From: Lysinibacillus sp. FSL M8-0337
Lineage (GTDB): Bacteria > Bacillota > Bacilli > Bacillales_A > Planococcaceae
Length of the DNA stretch: 64,000 nucleotides
Direction of reading: 5' to 3'
Assembly: GCF_038593855.1 (NCBI RefSeq)
Contig: NZ_CP151996.1
Location: 4,154,001 to 4,218,000 of the forward strand
Position numbers and translations under genes: made by a program. Position 1 is the first letter of the stretch. Each line of letters opens with the position of its first letter. The notes beneath the pieces are model-generated. The model worked only from the letters and a program-made list of their open reading frames with translations, did no database searches and was not told where the DNA came from. Shown one piece after another: positions 18,357 through 26,857 of the stretch.

Positions 18357-18490
18357 TTAAGTTAAGCGTACCAGTACTTATACCACCATTTCAATGTTGT
18401 GTTTACGCCACTTTTTTGGCGGACTTCACTGATTTTTTGGCGTGATTTGGCGGTAATACAAAAAAACACCGCCAAAATATGGCGGTGTTT
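18357..18490 (+). mobile_element. Left terminal inverted repeat of putative com cassette
   Basis: 18366-18422 aligns without gaps to the reverse complement of 22804-22860. 37 of 57 positions are identical by my count, concentrated in four blocks: GCGTA, CCATTTCAATG, ACGCCA and TGGCGG. Further in, both ends carry an 11-bp-stem hairpin with a five-base loop (18464-18490 here). The nine bases outside the left end (18357-18365, TTAAGTTAA) differ by one base from those outside the right end (22861-22869, TTAAGTTAG), as expected for a target duplication. No transposase gene is present between the ends. Confidence 0.6.
18464..18490 (-). terminator. Terminator of the comQXPA operon
   Basis: An 11-bp perfect stem AAACACCGCCA (18464-18474 with 18480-18490). 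On the minus strand it ends in GTGTTTTTTTG. A second small palindrome, GGTGTCTTGAGACACC (18550-18565), lies between it and the comA stop but has no T-run. Confidence 0.85.
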
Positions 18491-18627
18491 AATACACCTA
18501 ATAGGTATATAGAATTATAAATATAGTAAATTACCCTAAGTATACTATAGGTGTCTTGAGACACCCTAAAATACATCCTTTTGTAGTAAAATATAACAAT
18601 TTTTATCAATTGTAGCATATTCTAAAA

Positions 18628-19251
18628 CTAGAGTAAATTCATTCGTTCCGCAAGGTTTACTGCTTCTGTACGTGAATCTACATTGAGCAGGGAAAACAAC
18701 TGTGTTAAATATCTTTCAGTTGTTCGTTGAGGAATATTTAATTCGATCGCTATTGCTTTATTTGTATGCCCTTTAGCAATCAACCTTAAAATTTTCTTTT
18801 CTTTTTCATTTAAATGTATATCGAGCTTTGCATCCTGCAATTTAAAGCGATTATCAAGAAAATCTAAGAAATTTTTTGGTAACACAATTTCACCATTGGC
18901 AATGGCTCGGACCGTCCGTAATATTTGTTCTTTAGATGCTGTCTTCGCTAAAATCCCCTCTATCTTTCTTTCCAAAATAAGTGGATAATAATCCGTAATA
19001 TCATCCCCTGTATAAAGGATAATCGACGCGTCAACCTGTATAGCTTTAATATTTCGAGCTAAATGAATGCCATTTTCCAAAGGCATATTAATATCAATAA
19101 GATAAATATCATATGGCTTATTTTTTATTTTTGGAATGACAGAAGTTGCATCACTTTCCGTATCAACTAAAATATCTTCATTTTCTTTAAATAAATTTTT
19201 TGTTCCCTCTAACACAATAGGGTGATCATCCACTATGAGCATCGTTATCAA
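18628..19251 (-). CDS. comA: Response regulator ComA (quorum sensing)
   Basis: A NarL/LuxR-type response regulator of about 207 residues. The receiver domain has the acidic pair in LIVDDHP, the phospho-acceptor aspartate in YDIYLIDINMP, and the KTASKEQI lysine segment. The C-terminal LuxR helix-turn-helix (LNEKEKKILRLIAKGHTNK onward) ends in NVDSRTEAVNLA, as in B. subtilis ComA. Together with EGTK and TGDDITDY near the N-terminus, this makes it a ComA ortholog rather than a generic NarL protein. Its start overlaps the end of comP. A TTG with AAGGAAG upstream, at 19251, fits best; a GTG at 19260 and an ATG at 19242 are alternatives. Confidence 0.85.
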   Translation of the reverse strand: MITMLIVDDHPIVLEGTKNLFKENEDILVDTESDATSVIPKIKNKPYDIYLIDINMPLENGIHLARNIKAIQVDASIILYTGDDITDYYPLILERKIEGILAKTASKEQILRTVRAIANGEIVLPKNFLDFLDNRFKLQDAKLDIHLNEKEKKILRLIAKGHTNKAIAIELNIPQRTTERYLTQLFSLLNVDSRTEAVNLAERMNLL

Positions 19252-21544
19252 GTGTGTCACTTCCTTCTTTTACTGTAATTCTAATAAACATCCCTTTATT
19301 AATATGGGTTTCCATGTAAAAGTGTCCATTAAAGGCTTTGACACGCTCTTGCATACCACGAATCCCCATCGACTCTGCTACTATAATATCATTTACATTA
19401 CAGCCTACCCCATCATCCTGATAAATGATTTCAAATCCATTGTCCATTTCCTTAAGGTGAATCTCAACTGTTGTCGCGTAGGAATGTTTCAGCGCATTGT
19501 TAAGTAATTCTTGAAATAGACGGTAAATCATTAAGTTCATTCGCTCATCCTCTAGATAGAGACGATCAATTGTATAGATTAACAAAAAGCTAGCTCTTTC
19601 TGTTACTTTTCGAATGAGTTTTTCTAAGGCAGCATTTAGCCCTAGTGTGTCTAATAGTGGGGGTTTTAGATTTTCACAATAAGCTCTTAAATCATGTAAA
19701 GATGTAACCATTTGTTGATGAATCTTTACAAGTTTTTGTTGAATTTCTAATGTATCTTTTGCATTTATTAAGACATCTATTTCTCGAGCAATATGGAGTT
19801 GCTCTTGTAAATTCGTATCATGCAATTCTTGAGCTAATTGATATTTTTCCTCTTCAAACCTTAACCACAGTAGTTTGTTTAGCCAAGGTAATTGACCATC
19901 ATCTGCTTGCTTCATATGCTTTAGTTCCTCTAACAGTTCTTCCACCATTTTTGTATTTTCTATAAAATTATTTACATATAACAGAAGCAACTCGAGCCAT
20001 AGTAGCTCTTCTTCTTTTAAATGAATTGAATTATTATGCCCCAATACTAAGGCTCTTTTGTAATGAGCATCTTGATGGAGGAAAGCTAGATAGACTTTGT
20101 CAAGTTTCCGTATTTCTCCTAGTTTTAAATCTTCCATTAACATAGGATTTATAGGAATCTTTCCCTCAACCGTTGAAGTAAATTGATTTGTGTCATAGTC
20201 ATAGGTTAATACAAATACATGCTCAAGCTCAAGGTGCAGTGAAACTTCCTGTGCAAACCTTTCTAAAAGCTCATCTAATTTAATCGTTTTGCCAATTCTA
20301 TCTACAGCAATATATAACTGATGTATATAATCACCTTTAGTAGAAAATAATATTTTGCGCTTGCGATAATCTACCTTCTCTTTTATGTAGAAAAGAACAA
20401 CTAACGATAAAAAAGTAAACAATGAAATACCTGATATCACAGTCATCGTTAAAAATTTTCCAGCGATCCAATACAAACCAAAAGCAAACCACAAAGTAAA
20501 TATTAAAGAAAATATTACATAGTACCGAAGTCTTGTAATGTGATATTCAATATCAAATAATCGTTCCGCTAGTTGAGTAAAAATAAAGCTAAATGGGATC
20601 AACAGTAAAAATAAAGCACTGATTTCAGCGGAAAGTATATATTGATTAAAAAATATAAGTGGAAATGCATAAAGAAACAAGAATGGAAGAAAAGGAATCA
20701 TTACGCCATTTAACAAAATTTTCAACTGAGGTGATTTATATTTAAAATAGCTTAGCAATAAAATACCAAGTATAGTAATAAGAAAAAGTAAGAAAACAGT
20801 TAAAACAATATTTGAAAGGAAACCATGCAAGTCATAATAAATAATGCCAATGTAGCCAAATAGCATCGCTATAATAGGTAGTAGATAAAATAGTTTGATA
20901 TTGTTAGAAAGTATCCAATTTGCCTTTAAAAAAACAAAATAATCTCTCAAGAAATGTAAAAACAATACTAAACATAATAGCATACTTCCTCGATTGACGA
21001 TAATGCCTATACTGTTTAGACTGCCTGATGCGCCGCTACTAAGATAAGCTATGGAGACAGATAGCATAAATAAAATAAGCAATCTTAATAGCGAAGTGTT
21101 TTTTTGTTTACAATACAAATAAAGGACAATAAAAAATGTTAAAAAATAGTAACACCCTGGAATTACCAATACAAAATAAAAATGCTCAGTAAAATCTAAA
21201 CTACTTACTTCTACGTCGATTGTTTGACCATCAGGCTTCAAAATAGTTAACGTATTTGCCGCCCTAATAACAAAATCATCTTTGACATAAGGAATTGCGT
21301 TAATTGGAACATTATCTATTTTTAAAATCATATCATTCGTCGAAATCTCTTGCCCATTCAATAATGGTCCATATGAATTTTCTACTACCCAGTTTCCATT
21401 TATTTCTTTAATATCTATACCCAAATAAGGCTTGCTATAAGTAACATATAGCAGGTAGAAACCTAGCAGAATGTAAACACTTATAGCAAGCATAAACCAT
21501 TTTCGTATAATTATATTTAGTTCCAGATTGTATGTTGTAGACAT
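19226..21544 (-). CDS. comP: Sensor histidine kinase ComP (quorum sensing)
   Basis: A 772-residue membrane kinase that should bind the ComX pheromone and phosphorylate ComA. Residues 1-~35 hold the first helix. An extracytoplasmic PDZ-like segment (about 40-120, NGQEISTNDMILKIDNVPI) follows, then a block of about eight or nine helices (about 122-390). The cytoplasmic part has a GAF-like region, the HisKA_3 phospho-histidine H575 in QELHDTNLQEQL, and the HATPase with ELLNNALKHS and DDGVGC. This is the ComP architecture. comX ends inside the start of comP (28-base overlap), and comP in turn overlaps comA. Confidence 0.88.
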   Translation of the reverse strand: MSTTYNLELNIIIRKWFMLAISVYILLGFYLLYVTYSKPYLGIDIKEINGNWVVENSYGPLLNGQEISTNDMILKIDNVPINAIPYVKDDFVIRAANTLTILKPDGQTIDVEVSSLDFTEHFYFVLVIPGCYYFLTFFIVLYLYCKQKNTSLLRLLILFMLSVSIAYLSSGASGSLNSIGIIVNRGSMLLCLVLFLHFLRDYFVFLKANWILSNNIKLFYLLPIIAMLFGYIGIIYYDLHGFLSNIVLTVFLLFLITILGILLLSYFKYKSPQLKILLNGVMIPFLPFLFLYAFPLIFFNQYILSAEISALFLLLIPFSFIFTQLAERLFDIEYHITRLRYYVIFSLIFTLWFAFGLYWIAGKFLTMTVISGISLFTFLSLVVLFYIKEKVDYRKRKILFSTKGDYIHQLYIAVDRIGKTIKLDELLERFAQEVSLHLELEHVFVLTYDYDTNQFTSTVEGKIPINPMLMEDLKLGEIRKLDKVYLAFLHQDAHYKRALVLGHNNSIHLKEEELLWLELLLLYVNNFIENTKMVEELLEELKHMKQADDGQLPWLNKLLWLRFEEEKYQLAQELHDTNLQEQLHIAREIDVLINAKDTLEIQQKLVKIHQQMVTSLHDLRAYCENLKPPLLDTLGLNAALEKLIRKVTERASFLLIYTIDRLYLEDERMNLMIYRLFQELLNNALKHSYATTVEIHLKEMDNGFEIIYQDDGVGCNVNDIIVAESMGIRGMQERVKAFNGHFYMETHINKGMFIRITVKEGSDTLDNDAHSG

Positions 21545-21675
21545 AGTTCTTCTTCGAATGAGTCAAGTATAGCCTGTTGTTCAGTTGCTGAAAAACCAAT
21601 TAATGCGACTTTCTGTTCTTTTAACAGTGATACTAGTGCTGGGTTTTGTTCTAGATACTGAATTACATTAATCAT
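21517..21675 (-). CDS. comX: ComX pheromone precursor
   Basis: A 52-codon gene that short-gene cut-offs overlook. The peptide begins MINVIQYLEQNPALVSLL, contains the ComX-typical LIGFSATEQQ (compare CLIGFSSNE in B. subtilis ComX), and ends HTIWN, with the tryptophan next to last. In known ComX peptides a Trp 2-4 residues from the C-terminus is isoprenylated by ComQ, and the C-terminal part is released as the signal. The ribosome binding site GAGGAGAG lies six bases upstream and overlaps the comQ stop; the 3' end overlaps comP by 28 bases. Position, size and motif all fit, so this call is firm although ComX sequences vary widely. Confidence 0.9.
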   Translation of the reverse strand: MINVIQYLEQNPALVSLLKEQKVALIGFSATEQQAILDSFEEELCLQHTIWN

Positions 21676-21687
21676 AAAAATCTCTCC

Positions 21688-22590
21688 TCATCTCATTAGT
21701 TTTATTAGGTATTCTTTACCTACTTTGTTTATAGCAACATTTTCGAGATTATTCAATGCTTTTAGCTTATAGAGGTTCTTAATCGTAATGGCATAACGTA
21801 TTGCGCCACCATTTTGCAACTCATTTTCTATAGCATTTTTATCCAAAAATGTAACTATATCTTCATTATAATAGTTTATCACATATTTTGAAACACTATT
21901 ATTTTGTGACATTAGATAAATAATTGGTAACGAATATTTTTTATTTAAAAGGTCATTCTTAGGGCCCCATGTTTTTAAACCTTGAATATCATTTTTTATT
22001 TGTTGAATAATACCTATATATTTTCCATAATCTTCTATTTCAGCAGTCATTTCTCCTTTGGCAAGTGCTTCACCGATAACACAACTCATTGCTGTTAGGG
22101 AACCTGATTTTTGATCAATCATTTGTAAATAGGATTGCTCATCTTGGCAATCATTGAGTACATCTAACTGCTGGCCACTAATACTTCGCAAAGCATATTC
22201 TTGTAATAATCGAAGGGCCATATTTTTATGTTCAAACGTAGTGTTATGTATAGCCTTAGATGACATAACGAGCATGGCTAATGCAACATTTAATGCAAGT
22301 TCGGGTGTTTTGCTCCAAATATAATCAGAATCCTTATCCTGTAAATCATCAATAATATCATAGGACAAAATTAGAAGTTCAATAGCTGCAGCGACTTTAT
22401 AAATATCATCATTCAAACAATCTACAAATGCTTCATAATGCCAAAAACATAGTTTGCCAAACGAATAGCCTGTATCTACTTTTTCTGCTTTAAATCTTTT
22501 AAGCATTGTCTTTAATTCATCACCAAGCATTGCATCATTTTCAATAAGCATGTCTAAAGATTCATTAATGCGTCCATCTATATCCTTCAA
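21688..22590 (-). CDS. comQ: ComX-modifying isoprenyl transferase ComQ
   Basis: A 300-residue polyprenyl-synthetase-fold protein that should attach a geranyl or farnesyl group to the ComX tryptophan. The first aspartate-rich motif is DDLQD (residues 81-85). The second is degenerate, KNDIQG near 199-204, as in ComQ rather than in housekeeping synthases. It is the first gene of comQXPA and ends 12 bases before the comX start. The likely start is TTG after AAGGAGGAAGAGGG. Its promoter must lie in 22591-22710, inside the right end of the cassette. Confidence 0.88.
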   Translation of the reverse strand: MKDIDGRINESLDMLIENDAMLGDELKTMLKRFKAEKVDTGYSFGKLCFWHYEAFVDCLNDDIYKVAAAIELLILSYDIIDDLQDKDSDYIWSKTPELALNVALAMLVMSSKAIHNTTFEHKNMALRLLQEYALRSISGQQLDVLNDCQDEQSYLQMIDQKSGSLTAMSCVIGEALAKGEMTAEIEDYGKYIGIIQQIKNDIQGLKTWGPKNDLLNKKYSLPIIYLMSQNNSVSKYVINYYNEDIVTFLDKNAIENELQNGGAIRYAITIKNLYKLKALNNLENVAINKVGKEYLIKLMR

Positions 22591-22713
22591 TAGCCCTCTT
22601 CCTCCTTAATTATATTATCAAATATTATATATATTATTGGTAATTAATTCTAGTATTTACAAGTTAAATGAATTAATGTCACCTTTTCTACTTATCACTA
22701 ATAATAAAAACAA

Positions 22714-22740
22714 AAATACCGCCAAATAATGGCGGTATTT
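22714..22740 (-). terminator. Inward-facing hairpin at right cassette end
   Basis: An 11-bp stem AAATACCGCCA with a five-base loop, the same geometry as the left hairpin. On the minus strand it is followed by TTTTTGTTTTTA. It would stop transcription entering the cassette from outside, towards comQ. Confidence 0.7.
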
Positions 22741-22869
22741 GAGAATAGCACGCCAGTTTTTTGTTAAAAAGTAGTAAAAAAAATGGCGGTATAATTACAG
22801 AGACCGCCATTTTTTTGGCGTTAACTGACCATTGAAATGGCGTCCGGACTGATGTTACGCTTAAGTTAG
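22714..22869 (-). mobile_element. Right terminal inverted repeat of putative com cassette
   Basis: The reverse complement of 22804-22860 aligns gap-free with 18366-18422 (GCGTA, CCATTTCAATG, ACGCCA and TGGCGG blocks). Extra TGGCGG/ACCGCC repeats lie inside at 22784, 22719 and 22730. The flank 22861-22869 is the candidate target duplication. The repeated binding-site-like motifs at both ends suggest transposase recognition. Confidence 0.6.
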
Positions 22870-22905
22870 GTAAAATTAAAATTCTCCAAATTAGGAGTGA
22901 TCGAA

Positions 22906-23550
22906 ATGGCTAATGGAGTAAATAACACTATTCTAATACTTACAGAAACTTTTTCCTGCACAATTTATGTATCAGCAGAAGAAATCACTATTAAAAAACC
23001 TTCACACGAACAACAATCTATTGAACAACTAATTATTCAAGCAGAGCAACGAGCTTATCAAGAAACTTTAGCAGTATACAAACTTAAATCTACTCTATCC
23101 GACTCCATTTGTGATACATCTGGTTTTGAAGATACTTTTCAGCAAAAAATGGATGCTTATATGGCGCAATATAAGATTGTAAAAGTATCCGATGACGATT
23201 TGTTATTATTGTCTTTAGTGAGCCCTTTAACTTCTGGTTTGAATCTTCATACACCAATGATATATAAAGCTCCTCATTGTAGCATTATGTATGCTCGAGG
23301 AAAGCAAATACAATCTCTTAATAGCCATAGCATCGGCAGTAATACCGTAAAAAATGCAGACTTACCAACTGATGTTCAAAATACAGATTATATTGCCTCT
23401 ACAAAGACTTTCAATTCTGTTACGAAGGCAAGTGAAGCTTATTATTACTGCCCAACTAATTTTACTGGATTATGCATTAATGAGAGCGGTATTTCTTTTA
23501 ATATTACTTCGGCTTTCAACAGCTGGAATAAAACCTCCATCAAACATTAA
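22906..23550 (+). CDS. Hypothetical protein with signal-peptide-like N-terminus
   Basis: A 214-residue protein that I do not recognise. The ATG at 22906 has AGGAG ten bases upstream; a GTG nine bases earlier overlaps that site. Residues ~5-22 are hydrophobic with a possible cut after VSA (NNTILILTETFSCTIYVSA), but the segment is short and lacks a basic start, so export is uncertain. A charged helical stretch follows (about 30-75), then a Ser/Thr/Asn-rich C-terminal half with three cysteines. It starts 45 bases outside the right cassette end, so an insertion there may have cut it off from its own promoter. Confidence 0.5.
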   Translation: MANGVNNTILILTETFSCTIYVSAEEITIKKPSHEQQSIEQLIIQAEQRAYQETLAVYKLKSTLSDSICDTSGFEDTFQQKMDAYMAQYKIVKVSDDDLLLLSLVSPLTSGLNLHTPMIYKAPHCSIMYARGKQIQSLNSHSIGSNTVKNADLPTDVQNTDYIASTKTFNSVTKASEAYYYCPTNFTGLCINESGISFNITSAFNSWNKTSIKH

Positions 23551-23720
23551 ACTGCTATTTCTAGTAAATACAACTTCATTAGGCTTCATAATGAATCGAT
23601 TTTTATTGTTTACCTTATCATTTCACCCCTCAATTAAAAAACGGCGAGGTGTGGTGTGACACAAACAGAAACACCCTCTTGCCTACCTCTCCTTCGCACC
23701 CAATATTGATATATAAAGCA

Positions 23721-23753
23721 AAAAGAGGTGCCACAAATGACTTGTGACACCTC
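23721..23753 (-). terminator. Terminator of the siderophore operon
   Basis: An AGAGGTGCCACAA stem against TTGTGACACCTC. The minus strand continues CTCTTTTTGC. Confidence 0.85.
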
Positions 23754-23762
23754 CCATTCTTA

Positions 23763-24077
23763 TTAACCTTTTACATAGTAAACATCTTGTCCGCTTTCAA
23801 TGATAAAGTCAGGTTTAGGCTTACCTGCATTTGCTTTATGACCAGCAATATGCTCAGGGCTCTTCTCCCAATTTTTCCATGCTTCTTCTGATTCCCAACG
23901 AACCATAATAAGCACTTCTTCATCGCCACGACGTACTTTTTTTACAAGGACTTGCTTGTCGATAAAACCTGGTTGTTGTTCAAGTAGTGATGGACCATCC
24001 TTTTTAGCTCCAAAACGCTCTACAACCTTATTGGCATTGCCTTCTGTAACGACCATACGTTTAATTTGAACAAACAT
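23763..24077 (-). CDS. Heme-degrading-monooxygenase-like (IsdG/HmoA) protein
   Basis: A 104-residue protein of the antibiotic-biosynthesis-monooxygenase fold. Its alignment with IsdG puts W70 (KNWEKS) and H80 (IAGHK) at the catalytic Trp and heme-ligand His. The third residue of the triad, Asn near position 6-7, seems to be Lys or Arg here (IKRMVV). It may therefore still degrade heme with altered chemistry, or act on another iron compound. It starts one base after the stop of the binding-protein gene, so it is the last gene of the Fur-controlled operon. Confidence 0.78.
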   Translation of the reverse strand: MFVQIKRMVVTEGNANKVVERFGAKKDGPSLLEQQPGFIDKQVLVKKVRRGDEEVLIMVRWESEEAWKNWEKSPEHIAGHKANAGKPKPDFIIESGQDVYYVKG

Positions 24078-24078
24078 A

Positions 24079-25086
24079 TTAGTTAAACGCCTTTAAAATA
24101 TCATCAGCTTTTGCAGTTTCTGATAATAAACCGCCACCTGATAGGTACCAATATTCTGGATTTAGATAGAAAATTTTACCGTTCTTAGCAGCGTTAGTAG
24201 CACTAACGATTTCATTTTCAATAGCAGCTTTCGTACCAGACTCACCTTCAGGGTTAACTGCCGCATCACGGTCAACTACGAATAACATATCTGGGTTTTT
24301 CTCACGTACGTACTCAAAGCTTACGTTATCACCATGTGTATCAACTTTAATTGTGTCATCAACAGCTTTTACACCAAATACATCATGAATAACACCAAAA
24401 CGTGAACCAGGACCATATGCAGATAATGAACCTTCACTACCTAAAACGATTAAAGCTTTGTCTTCAGATGAAGCAGTTTTTGCTTTGATCTCTTCTACTT
24501 TCGCTTCATATGCAGCAAATGCATCAGCCGCTTCTTTTTCTTTACCGAAAATTTTACCAGCTAATTCAGTGTTTGTTTTGAATGATTCCATGAAATTCGT
24601 GTTATCTACACCAACGAATACAGTTGGCGCAATTTTAGATAATTCTGCGTAAGCAGCCGCTTGACGACCAGAAATAAAAATAATGTCTGGGCTCATAGAA
24701 GAAATTGCTTCAAAATCAGGCTCTTTTAAAGAACCAACATTTACATACGTAGTGTCAGCATATTTGCTTAAATAACTTGGTACTGCTTGTTGTGGCACAC
24801 CTGCAACTTCAACGCCTAAAGCATCTAAAGTATCAAGGAAACCATAGTCAAATACAACAATATTTTTTGGTTGTTCTTTAAGTGTTACTTCTTCAAATGT
24901 ATCTTCGCCCATTGTACTACCTGGGATTGTGATTGGGTAAGCAGCAGCCGCTTCACTTTGCTCTTCAGCGGGTTTATTATCTGTTGAACCTTTATCGTCT
25001 TCTTTTGATTCTTCTTTCGAACTACAAGCAGCTAATACTAAAAGCATCATTGCCATTAGCACAGTAAGTAATTTCCAATTCTTCAT
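24079..25086 (-). CDS. yclQ: Siderophore-binding lipoprotein (YclQ type)
   Basis: A 335-residue lipoprotein with signal MKNWKLLTVLMAMMLLVLAAC, lipidated at Cys21, and a charged low-complexity linker. The rest is a class III binding protein (Fe/B12 type) that is closest in outline to YclQ/FatB/FpuA, the petrobactin and catecholate receptors. The fold is marked by PKNIVVFDYGFLDTLDALG and PDIIFISGRQAA. It ends the YclN-O-P-Q gene order seen here on the minus strand. The start follows AAAGGAG. Confidence 0.85.
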   Translation of the reverse strand: MKNWKLLTVLMAMMLLVLAACSSKEESKEDDKGSTDNKPAEEQSEAAAAYPITIPGSTMGEDTFEEVTLKEQPKNIVVFDYGFLDTLDALGVEVAGVPQQAVPSYLSKYADTTYVNVGSLKEPDFEAISSMSPDIIFISGRQAAAYAELSKIAPTVFVGVDNTNFMESFKTNTELAGKIFGKEKEAADAFAAYEAKVEEIKAKTASSEDKALIVLGSEGSLSAYGPGSRFGVIHDVFGVKAVDDTIKVDTHGDNVSFEYVREKNPDMLFVVDRDAAVNPEGESGTKAAIENEIVSATNAAKNGKIFYLNPEYWYLSGGGLLSETAKADDILKAFN

Positions 25087-25145
25087 TGTGAAATGCTCCT
25101 TTAATGGTTTTTATATTTTTAGATAGGTATGACTATCTATTATTA

Positions 25146-25907
25146 CTATGAGTTAAAATACACACAAATGCGACAGCCATTCTGCTCTTGAACAGGGATA
25201 TCCATATCATAGATTTCCTTTAGTGCATCTGAGTTAATAATGTCATTCGTTGGACCATCTTTTACAACACGTCCATTTTTTAAAGCGACGATATAATCAG
25301 AATAGACAGATGCAAAGTTAATATCATGTAAAACAATGACAACCGTTTTTCCTAACTCATCGACCAACTTACGCAATATTTTCATGATTTGCACGGAATG
25401 CTTCATGTCCAAATTGTTAAGTGGCTCATCTAATAGAATATAGTCGGTGTCCTGTGCAATGACCATTGCAATAAATGCCCGTTGACGCTGACCACCCGAT
25501 AATTCATCCAAGTAGTTATGCTGAATATCGTCTAAATTCATATATTGTATTGCCTCATCTACTTTTTGCTCATCCTCTGGTTTTAGGTTCCCTTTTGAAT
25601 AAGGAAAACGACCAAATGATACGAGTTCGCGTATGGTTAGACGTACATTCATGTAGTTTGACTGCTTTAAAATCGATACGCGCTTTGCAAAGTCATCGGA
25701 TTTCCAGCGACGCACATCCGACTTATCCAGTAGTACTTCTCCAGTGTCTGCATTCAGTAAACGGCTTACCATTGAAAGCAATGTTGATTTACCTGCACCA
25801 TTCGGTCCGATAAAAGACGTAATTTTCCCTGGCGCAACGTCTACACTAACATCTTGAATGACAGGCTTTTTCCCAAAAAACTTAGAAATTTCTTTTACTT
25901 GGATCAT
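25146..25907 (-). CDS. yclP: Siderophore ABC transporter ATPase (YclP type)
   Basis: A 253-residue ABC ATPase with Walker A GPNGAGKST (residues 33-41), signature LSGGQRQR near 139, Walker B DYILLDEP, and the switch histidine in VIVLHD. It powers the permease pair encoded upstream. Its ATG overlaps the permease stop by four bases (ATGA), so translation is coupled. Confidence 0.92.
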   Translation of the reverse strand: MIQVKEISKFFGKKPVIQDVSVDVAPGKITSFIGPNGAGKSTLLSMVSRLLNADTGEVLLDKSDVRRWKSDDFAKRVSILKQSNYMNVRLTIRELVSFGRFPYSKGNLKPEDEQKVDEAIQYMNLDDIQHNYLDELSGGQRQRAFIAMVIAQDTDYILLDEPLNNLDMKHSVQIMKILRKLVDELGKTVVIVLHDINFASVYSDYIVALKNGRVVKDGPTNDIINSDALKEIYDMDIPVQEQNGCRICVYFNS

Positions 25908-26857
25908 CCTGCTGACCTACTTTCCTTCAATAATAAGTAGATGAAGTACACACCACCTACAAAGTTGATAATGACGCTAAGTGTTGTATCGAAGTTAAAA
26001 ATACGTTCGACCATCCACTGTCCACCGACTAAAGCAACAATACTCATCACACAAGAGCCTGCGATTAACACAGAGTGCTTGTACGTCTTGAAAAACTGAT
26101 ACGATAAATTCGCTACGATTAAGCCAAAGAATGTAATAGGCCCAACAAGAGCTGTAGAAACGGCAATTAATATAGAAGATAGAATAAGCATGCGCTGTAC
26201 AAGCTTATCATAAGGTACTCCTAGGTTTATCGCAGTATCACGACCAAGGGACATCACATCAAGTTGGCTCATATGACGCCATCCGTATACAAAAGTTCCG
26301 ACAATCACAAAACCTGCTAACCATACTAAATCTGAATTCACATTATTAAAGCTGGCGAACATTTTACTTTGTAAGCTTAAGAACTCGTTAGGATCAATTA
26401 ATACTTGGAAGAATGTTGTGACACTTCCTAAAAACGTTCCGACAATCATTCCGACTAGCAGCAGGAAGTAAATCGGTCGTTTCCCTTCTTTGAACAATAC
26501 CCGATAGAAAATTAGTGCAAAAATTACCATAGCTGTAACAGCTAACAAGAAATTATATTGCGCGTTAATAACGAATATGGACATAGAACCAAAGAAGTAA
26601 TAAATTATTGTTTGCACCATCATATATAACGCATCAAGTCCCATAACACTTGGTGTTAATATACGATTATGTGTAATCGTTTGGAATACCACTGTGGAAT
26701 ATGCAATGGCAATTCCCGTTAATGCCATCGCCACCACTTTAATGAGGCGACGAGGGAACGCATAATGATAGTTCCCATTTAGTTCATAAAAGACATACAG
26801 TAACATAGCAATTACTGCTAAACCTAGTAATATCAACATTTTGGTACGGTTACGCAT
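25904..26857 (-). CDS. yclO: Siderophore ABC permease (YclO type)
   Basis: A 317-residue FecCD-family permease with about nine helices. The start was set at the ATG after AGGGGGAGAGC, which overlaps the preceding permease stop by eight bases. The conserved VGPITFFGLIVANLSYQ segment is the ATPase-contact helix of the family. It pairs with the 27800-26850 permease. Confidence 0.9.
   Translation of the reverse strand: MRNRTKMLILLGLAVIAMLLYVFYELNGNYHYAFPRRLIKVVAMALTGIAIAYSTVVFQTITHNRILTPSVMGLDALYMMVQTIIYYFFGSMSIFVINAQYNFLLAVTAMVIFALIFYRVLFKEGKRPIYFLLLVGMIVGTFLGSVTTFFQVLIDPNEFLSLQSKMFASFNNVNSDLVWLAGFVIVGTFVYGWRHMSQLDVMSLGRDTAINLGVPYDKLVQRMLILSSILIAVSTALVGPITFFGLIVANLSYQFFKTYKHSVLIAGSCVMSIVALVGGQWMVERIFNFDTTLSVIINFVGGVYFIYLLLKESRSAG

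Noticed and set aside
18403..18618. 71-codon minus-strand frame after comA
   Set aside because: It runs through the operon terminator and cassette end and lacks a ribosome binding site; composition is that of spacer DNA.
18366..22860. Assignment of the com cassette ends to a named IS family
   Set aside because: The ends slightly recall IS66-type termini (TAAGCG start), but the similarity is too short and the flanking duplication would be 9 rather than 8 bases. I leave the family open.
23354..23659. 101-codon plus-strand frame
   Set aside because: It overlaps the hypothetical gene at 22906-23550 in another frame and has no start signal.
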